A DNA stretch of 64,000 nucleotides from Hypericum androsaemum (taxonomy: Eukaryota > Streptophyta > Magnoliopsida > Malpighiales > Hypericaceae): positions 1,317,001-1,381,000 of the forward strand of contig OZ023182.1 of the NCBI GenBank assembly GCA_963995505.1. Reading direction: 5' to 3'. The notes beneath the pieces are model-generated. The model was not told where the DNA came from. It saw only the letters and a program-made list of their open reading frames with translations, and searched no databases. The position numbers and the translations under genes were made by a program. Below, one piece after another: positions 58,207 to 64,000 of this stretch. The stretch's first letter is position 1, and each line of letters starts with the position of its first letter.

Positions 58207-59191
58207 ATATGTTATAGGAGTGATGACTATTGAAGGTAGAAAGTCAACACATATTAGTGGTAGAAAAACGTAGAATCATGCACAGTCATACTGCTTAATT
58301 AATAGTCCTTCATCAACTAGCATGCGAAAAACACCTGTTAGTAGAAAATTTTAATTCAAAATTTAACCAGGTATCAATAAGAATTTGTCCAAATGTTAAG
58401 AAATTCAGATTCACTTAAAACTATTTAGATTCAAGTAAAAAATATCATTAGAAGAGTCACCCCTAAAATATAAAACTTAAAAAATAACCTGGTAATTAAT
58501 TAATTTCCACTCCTTGGTTTTTCTTCGGCAGAACTTTCACTCTTTAATTTGTATATATATCAAGCAAATACTTTGCTAGCTACAACGTCTCGGATCAAGA
58601 CTGCCTTGAAGTTCAAGCAATTCGTATGTAACACAAATTAAGTTGTAATTCTATTAAATATGAGTATATTTCCTAAATGGAACCCGAATTTTTCGGTTAA
58701 AAAGTAAAAATAAGGGAAAATATTACTAATAGATAATCAAAATAATTTCCCAAAAATTAAGCATGGATTAATAGGCCAAGCGAGTATATTTACCTAGGAG
58801 AAGCACCGACAAGGACGAGGCGCTTGAAGAGGTCGGGCCTTTTGGTGGAAGCGATGCAAGCGATCATACCAGACATGGAGTGGCCGACGAGGACAGAAGA
58901 TCTGAGGTTCATCTCGTCCATGAGACCAATCAAATCAGAGGCAAAAGCCTCGTAGGTGGAATACTTTTCTGGGTCGAAGAGGAGCTTCTGGTCCTTCACA
59001 GCACCTGAGAAGGTCCAGTCGAAGACAAGCACCTGGAAGTTCTTGGACACCAAACATGGTACTACCTTTTCCCAGACAGATTGGTCTCCTCCGTAGCCAT
59101 GAGCCAGAACTATGGTCTCGCTCCCTGAGCCTATGATTTTGGCGTTCATGGCTTTTGGGAGATCACCCTTTTCTTGCATCACCATGACCAT
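54179..59191 (-). CDS. D14/KAI2-like alpha/beta hydrolase (RsbQ-like), 277 aa
   Basis: Member of the alpha/beta-hydrolase group that includes strigolactone and karrikin receptors (D14, KAI2, DLK); this one looks like a more distant D14-like paralogue with unknown ligand. Exon 1 is 59191-58794 and exon 2 is 54614-54179, joined as SPR-YINTDG. The single intron position is shared with D14/KAI2 genes. The catalytic triad is complete: Ser105 in VGHSMSG, Asp226 in QTTNDVIVP and His255 in DADGHFPQL. The oxyanion region HGYGGDQSVW is normal. Length matches the family (about 270). The frame is open to a GTG at 59206, but the first ATG is 59191; ATGs at 59185 and 59179 are alternatives. Exon 2 is GC-richer than its surroundings. 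The 4.2-kb intron is unusually loaded with transposons, and the promoter region is duplicated upstream. Confidence 0.9.
55058..55659 (-). mobile_element. Complete Cassandra TRIM retrotransposon in the D14-like intron
   Basis: Two 258-bp LTRs, 55058-55315 and 55402-55659, begin TGTAACGCTCCGTGATT and end GGGATATCACA. They flank an 86-bp internal region and are bounded by an exact 5-bp target duplication GTGGG (55053-55057 and 55660-55664). The element points left. Its PBS (TAGTATCTGAGC, 10 of 12 to the Met-tRNA site) is next to the right LTR. A purine tract AAGGAGGGGT abuts the left LTR. Each LTR has a 5S-rRNA-like domain on the minus strand (about 55134-55197 and 55480-55545, GGATGGGTGACCTCCTGGGA in the right one). 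By eye the LTRs differ at about 15 positions. It encodes nothing, as expected for a TRIM. Confidence 0.93.
55791..57354. mobile_element. Pack-MULE-like element in the D14-like intron (1,564 bp)
   Basis: Terminal inverted repeats of about 170-190 bp start GGGCAAATTA(C/T)TCTCAA at both ends and share TTTTGATGATAA, AGACTCTCGGGTC and CCCACTTGAAA. A perfect 9-bp target duplication TAATACTAT (55782-55790 and 57355-57363) marks a Mutator-like insertion. The interior is GC-rich and gene-like: an Asp/Glu-rich stretch on the plus strand (56587-56790, KPLIEDSDEEEDEGRVRIP), a Pro/Ser-rich stretch at 56261-56476, and a 45-bp tandem repeat. No transposase is visible. The interior therefore looks like captured host gene fragments; I do not recognise the donors. 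Confidence 0.85.
56888..56977. repeat. 45-bp tandem repeat within the Pack-MULE-like element
   Basis: Two identical adjacent 45-bp units begin CACCATCCTCGCCAAGAACC. They are preceded by a degenerate partial unit (about 56850-56887) and followed by a partial unit. All are GC-rich and not in a convincing frame. Confidence 0.85.
58139..58203. repeat. (TA)32 microsatellite in the D14-like intron
   Basis: About 64 bp of uninterrupted TA lie 590 bp downstream of exon 1 within the intron. Such a tract can extrude as a hairpin and is expected to be highly length-variable. Confidence 0.97.
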
Positions 59192-59350
59192 TGGTCTGGA
59201 ATTCACAAGTTGGTTGTGGTATTATTGGGAGGTGGTGGGGGAAATAAACTAAGGCTCAAAGGAGAGGAGGTAGGGAACAGGATAATTTGGAGAGGTAATG
59301 GATGGTTTGGGATTTGTTATATAAATTGGGTGTTGGAGGTGGGTTACATG

Positions 59351-59367
59351 TGTTATATATATAGCCC
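59351..59367 (-). promoter_or_regulatory. Probable TATA box of the D14-like gene
   Basis: On the minus strand GGGCTATATATATAACA lies about 160 bp upstream of the start codon, a reasonable distance for a promoter with a short leader. The same motif recurs in the duplicate at 59896-59912. Confidence 0.55.
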
Positions 59368-59411
59368 ATTTAATTTATTCAAGTAGCAAATCACTTAGAT
59401 CAACTCTAAGA

Positions 59412-59501
59412 CATCAAGACATATAGCTTAACGACACAAGGTTGACAAGTTCACGGTGATCTAGGGTTTAAACCCTGACTATAAAATTTATCTTTAAAAA
59501 A
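59412..59501 (+). mobile_element. SINE with 13-bp target-site duplication
   Basis: A-box-like TAGCTTAACGACACAAG (59424-59440) and B-box-like GGTTTAAACCC (59465-59475) precede an A-rich tail. The flanking duplication ATCAACTCTAAGA is exact (59399-59411 and 59502-59514). At 90 bp it is short. It sits in the D14-like upstream region, pointing towards higher coordinates and opposite to the gene. Confidence 0.82.
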
Positions 59502-60718
59502 ATCAACTCTAAGATTGTTCTAGTTCAATCAAGAGGTTAGTTCTTGTGATTACGACGCTCTTAAATATTTGTTGCAAAGTTTTGCCACATTTTTAGGCAC
59601 GGCGATGAGTAGGATATGGTAGGATATATATATAGGACTTTAACTACACCATAGTTTGTAGAGTTGGACTCATACCATATTCTCGACCTTTGAAAATTTC
59701 ATAATTAAACCTATATTATTACCCTCAAGGTCTTCAGGATACGACTCTTGAATTATAAAATTTGATATTTTTTTTTATTGGAGGCGGCGGCGAAATAAAC
59801 TTAAGGGGGAGGAGGTAGGGAAGCGGATAATTTGGAGTGGTAATGGATGGCTTGGGATTTGTTATATAGATTGGGTGTTGGAGGTGGGTTACATTTGTTA
59901 TATATATAGCCCATTTAATTTATTGAAGTAATTATAAGATAATTTTAGTTTAATCAAAAGATCTCGGATTTGAATTTTTTGAACATGTCATTGCTAAATA
60001 TTTGTTGGAAAAATTTTGTCACATTTTAAAAATTCTCCTGAGATTAATTTTTGATTAGTTGGTTTAGTAAATTTTCGGATATCATTTTATATTTAAAATT
60101 TTTATTGAAGCATAGTTTATTAACCATTTCAAAAAATATATAGTTTACTACTATTCATTGGATATTGACAAGTAATGTAAATGTTCTCTGGTTCATATAG
60201 ATGCCCTCAAAATTGGGGTTGGATTCAGTGGGGACAAGATTTATCCCCACTGAAATAGATCAAGTAATTATACATATAGACAATATTTTTTATGATTGTC
60301 AGATCTCTATACACGATTTTTAATAAAATCTGATGGTTCAAACGAAATCCCCTCCGTAGGGACGATTTTTATGTTGTCCCCGCTCAATCCAAAACCCTCA
60401 AAATTGGGTAATGTGTAATATTCAGATATTCAGCTATGCATCTCTCTTTTATTTTCCCGAAGTTTGTACCTTGAGCATGTGAATGACCTTTTCATATTAA
60501 ATGCGGCAAATTTAGCAGGAAATATTATATTGCTTTTTTTAGTACAGTACAGTGACCTGATATACTTTATTATGGAGATTTTATTATTTTCAAATTTAAT
60601 CATGGACACCATTCACTTTTCTTATTAAAATTTTATTTGTGTGATTTTTTCCGTATTGGACTACTGTGTAATCTTATCACCTTCCAGAAGCTTGTACTCG
60701 TCATGACACAATCTCAAC

Positions 60719-60834
60719 ATTTTTTTTGGTGAGATTTAAATTGTTTTTACAATTTCGGATCTTAGACAGTCATGAGATTCGATCCTCCCATCTCATGCTT
60801 AAAGATTGATACCGTATCTATCAGACCATATTGG
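60719..60834 (-). mobile_element. SINE, minus orientation, with 15-bp target-site duplication
   Basis: Read on the minus strand, a TATGGTCTGATAGATACGG A-box-like region is followed by GGATCGAATCTC (B box, 60774-60785) and an A8 tail (T run at 60720-60727). The target duplication TGACACAATCTCAAC is perfect (60704-60718 and 60835-60849). Its sequence differs from the other two SINEs, so at least two families are present. Confidence 0.87.
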
Positions 60835-60849
60835 TGACACAATCTCAAC

Positions 60850-63029
60850 TTTGATTGATGTAAGATACTACATATCTCCACTAAGGAGCGAGTCGAGGTT
60901 TATGTAATCCGAAAATTGTTTTTAATTTGTATTGCATACAGCACGAGGAAAAAATAAAAAAAAATAAAATAGTTAAATACGTAATAATTTTTCAGTGGTC
61001 CGCGTGTTTGATCTCCAGGTAGCACTTCTACATTTTTCAAATTATTGTGGGTATAATTTTTTGTGTTCGTAATTCAAATTTCCGAGAACAAATAATACCA
61101 ATCGATGGCTGAAATTGGCCGTCAAACATGCACGCACAAGAAAATTGCCAACCCGTATAAGATTGGAGATGGAAGAAAATTCCGTGAAGTTCATTAGTAC
61201 TTGATAAAATTTTAACTTTTTAGTGTACGTGTAATGATTATTATAAAGTTCATTAATCCATGTTCTTTTATTCAATGAGCAGATCTTACGTGCGTCACCC
61301 AAAAGAACAATTTTGTCTTCTCCTGGGTAGAAATAGTCCAATAATTATTAATTATTGTATGTGACCGCTTAGATACAAAATTATGCGTAACGTACAGCCT
61401 AAGCCTACAAAAATAAAATAAAGCCTAATTATTACCACTAGCATTCTAGTTCTTTACCACCAAAAAAACTTGTAACAATTTCATTTTAGTATCTAGTTGT
61501 TTGCCTTTTTTTACCAAACTACCGTGTGTTTTATTTTATCTTTTTTCGTTGACAGATGTTTCCGAATTAATACGTTAAGTACTTTTTTTATCATTAAAAG
61601 TGTGAATTTTGAAAATTTCTGTAAAAAACAGAACAAAACCATAACATACTTAGTCAAAGAGTCGTCAAACTATAAACTAAAATAATGTTTTTTTCTAAAG
61701 CTTAAGAATGCTTGTTAATGTAATGATCTAATAAGCTAATAATTTCTTGACCAAATAGACATTGATTTAATACTTTATTTTCTGGGAACATTAATGGTGG
61801 ACCTCATATATTAGTCGGCAAAATGTCTAATACATTTGCATGTAGGATCCACAAAAAATAACAAGTCATAATTATGAAGAAATCATAGTAAAATTTTCCA
61901 TAAAATTTAGGAGAGAAAAAATAAATATTATGAAATTCCTAATAAAATTACTGCTCGGTAAAATTTCAACAAACTATAAATGAGACCATATTTTAATAGA
62001 CCATACTTAGAACTATCTAAATTAACATATAAATATTATTATTTTTCATAAATCCTAAAGTTTCACATCACCCTCTTTACAAAAAAATTCAAGATTATTC
62101 ACTTGAAATTTAAAATTAACATTAATATTTTATATTATTGAATATCGAAATACAGGTAAGTGAGTGTATTTTATAAATTATTTATACTAAAATATTAAAA
62201 TTATTTTGTAAATCAATAGGACCGTGGATAAGATATGAATCTTGGATTAAACCATGAGAATTCCGAAGATCTAGGTCTTAATCCTTACAGTATAACCTAG
62301 GATAGAGTCTAGATCCTATTGGATACTTAATCTACCATACTTATTGTTACTCCTGCCCCTACGAGGGACCCAATCCGGTCTCCAACAACAACGCGTCAAA
62401 ATAAATTTTGTTCGGTGACGATTATATTTATCCATCAGTGATTCAGAGTACAAGGACACCGATACTCACAAACACTATTTTCTTTGGGTCAGTTTCGCCA
62501 ACACTATTAATTAAACATGGACGACAACTGTACTATGAGATGTCACCTTACTAAATAAATGTTTTACAAATAGAGATTATTTTAAATTAATCAAATATCT
62601 TCAATACTTGCAACATAATAGTATTAAAAATAGTTAAGAAGAGTTTAGCGAGCATTAATCACGACTACTTCGAGTTTAGATTAGTTGAGACCGAGTGATT
62701 TATGCAAACTCTGAAGTTTTTTCAAGAGAAACTTCAACGATAACATGACTCATTAGACTGTTTCCAAGTATGAAACAGATCCCTACGGAATATATCTAAC
62801 TGTTTGTGTTATCCCATAAGAACTACCTTGAAACCAATTTTAGTGTTTGTCCTAAGCCATTTGACTGAGATATGAATAAGTCCGAGGCGAGGGAATTATG
62901 CCGAATTGGTCACGACCCACTTCAAGATTTCCTTCATGTCTTTTCTACCGATCCTCTGATCTGGTCTCGTTAGGCGGAGCTAGAAATTTTAATATCTTCA
63001 TTTATATTATACGTACATCGAGAAATACG
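60850..63029. other. AT-rich intergenic DNA
   Basis: Long AT-rich stretch without a supported gene; the reading frames at 61042-61341 and 61497-61685 have no recognisable content. 62220-62345 contains AGATCTAGGTCTTAATCC-like words reminiscent of the repeat near 21360-21500. A GTGTTTGATCTCC at about 61004 is B-box-like but isolated. Confidence 0.35.
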
Positions 63030-64000
63030 CACTTAATGGGGAGTAAAGATGATAACCGCAAGATACATTGGCCGAGTTGGATAAGAATGTGCAGGTCAAA
63101 AGGAGAAGATGGGCTGGGTTTTCGAAGATTAATCAGTTCCAATAGGACAATGCTAGCTAAACAGGCGTGGTGATTATTATGTGTTCCTGATTCCTTACAT
63201 GCGAGAGTTTTAAAAGTCAGATATTTTCCTAGGAGGGATCTTTTAACTGCGAAGTTGGGATATAGGCCGAGTTATATGTGGAGGAGCATCATTGATGGAG
63301 TTATGCTGTTGGCACCTAATCTGGAGTGGAGAGTGGGCAATGGTCACATAATTAGGATATGGGAGGATAGATGGGTACCAGAGACCGAACTCGATCACCC
63401 TAGTTATACTATGCTAGGTGCAGATGTATATCAGTATGTTTTACAATTGTTTCAGGAGGGTTCTCACAGGTGGGATAGGGATTTGCTAGATAGGTTGTTC
63501 GGGGAGGAAGAGGTCCAAAGGATTATCCAACTTCCAGTTAGCTCAAGACTTCCAGAGGATGTTATTAGGTGGCGACATACTACTGATGGGATCTACACCG
63601 TTCGCTTGGGATATTACACGGATCTCAAGCAATGGTGGGAAACTTCAGAGTTGGCTTCTCTACCGACGCATGCAAAGGAAGTATGGCAGTGCGTGTGGAA
63701 TCTTTTATGGCAGTCAGCGCTCCATCTTTTCTTTAACTGTCCAGCTGCTGTGTAATTATGATCTATGGCTGGATTAGATATCTAAGAGTACCATGGTCTT
63801 TCGCTTATTCAGGCTTGCACAGGTTTGTTGTCGACTCTGGACCACATGGAGAGGGATCGTCGGGTAGAATGGTTATGGGAGATTATGGAGGGTTTGGAAC
63901 GAGGTGATCTTCAAGGAAGTAGCTTTCACTGAGGCGCAATCTGTATTAGAGTCAGTTCATCATTTGTGGCTAGATTATACCACCATCAATGCCCTTAAAT
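63030..64000 (+). pseudogene. 5'-truncated LINE fragment running off the right edge
   Basis: The plus-strand sequence reads GSKDDNRKIHWPSWIRMCRS and KGEDGLGFRRLISSNRTMLA, then (after a stop at about 63171) YMWRSIIDGVMLLAPNLEWR, VGNGHIIRIWEDRWVP and LPEDVIRWRHTTDGIYTVRL. This is the region between the reverse transcriptase and zf-RVT domains of plant LINEs. It is the same family as 50.0-52.6 kb (compare LPEDTIRWRHNQNGIYTVKS there) but in the opposite orientation. After 63755 the frame shifts and sequence resembling the pre-RNase H linker continues to the edge. It is non-functional. Confidence 0.85.

Larger units (their letters stand above)
59221..60030. repeat. Tandem duplication of the D14-like promoter region
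   Basis: Copy A (59221-59594) and copy B (59775-60029) are direct repeats. Shared landmarks are GGATAATTTGGAG, TTGGGATTTGTTATATA, TTGGGTGTTGGAGGTGGGTT, TTATATATATAGCCCATTTA and, further on, TAAATATTTGTTG followed by a CACATTTT block. Copy A directly adjoins the gene and contains its TATA box; copy B has an equivalent TATA. A SINE (59412-59501) interrupts copy A only. The piece between the copies (59595-59774) includes a relic of the 52.7-kb repeat family. Confidence 0.87.

Noticed and set aside
59192..59206. Five-residue longer start for the D14-like protein
   Set aside because: The codon at 59206 is GTG; ATG at 59191 is the first usable start.

Overview
The window is nuclear DNA of a flowering plant. 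Genes have many short exons with canonical plant splice sites, encode plant-specific families (GRV2, DUF936, SYP3-type syntaxin, BAHD, NAC, DVL/RTFL, D14-like), and are separated by AT-rich DNA full of plant transposons (SINEs, LINEs, Cassandra TRIMs, Mutator-like and Harbinger-like elements, a solo LTR). I cannot name the species; a non-grass monocot is only a guess.

Layout. 1-6237 (minus): 5' half of GRV2/KAM2, the RME-8-like endosomal J-protein; the rest lies beyond the left edge. 6.4-9.8 kb: AT-rich repeats. 9.9-11.2 kb (minus): single-exon BAHD acyltransferase. 11.9-14.2 kb (minus): DUF936 protein. 15.5-18.2 kb (minus): Golgi Qa-SNARE of the SYP31/32 type. 19.0-21.0 kb: a 2-kb solo LTR carrying a minisatellite. 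22.5-24.6 kb (minus): GPI-type GH17 beta-1,3-glucanase with an X8 domain. 25.6-28.8 kb (minus): TRM5 tRNA m1G37 methyltransferase. 29.7-29.9 kb (minus): a 74-residue DVL/RTFL peptide gene. 30.1-33.6 kb: two related Harbinger-like MITEs and a Mutator-like element. 34.2-39.9 kb (minus): a 15-exon 2OG-Fe(II) oxygenase-like gene. 40.6-43.9 kb: duplicated repeat and an odd Cassandra/other-LTR composite. 44.1-46.8 kb (plus): plastid-type Nudix hydrolase of the NUDT20/24 group. 48.6-49.2 kb (plus): intronless divergent NAC gene. 50.0-52.6 kb: dead LINE. 54.2-59.2 kb (minus): D14/KAI2-like alpha/beta hydrolase whose single 4.2-kb intron holds a complete Cassandra TRIM, a Pack-MULE-like element and a long TA microsatellite. 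59.2-60.9 kb: tandemly duplicated promoter region and two SINEs. 63.0-64.0 kb: start of another LINE remnant.

The genes look like unrelated housekeeping or developmental loci; there is no sign of a pathway cluster. Coding models were assembled by hand from splice sites and reading-frame continuity, and every complete multi-exon model closes in frame. The main interest lies in transposon architecture: several elements have exact target-site duplications that can be read directly. No wholly new biological system is evident.
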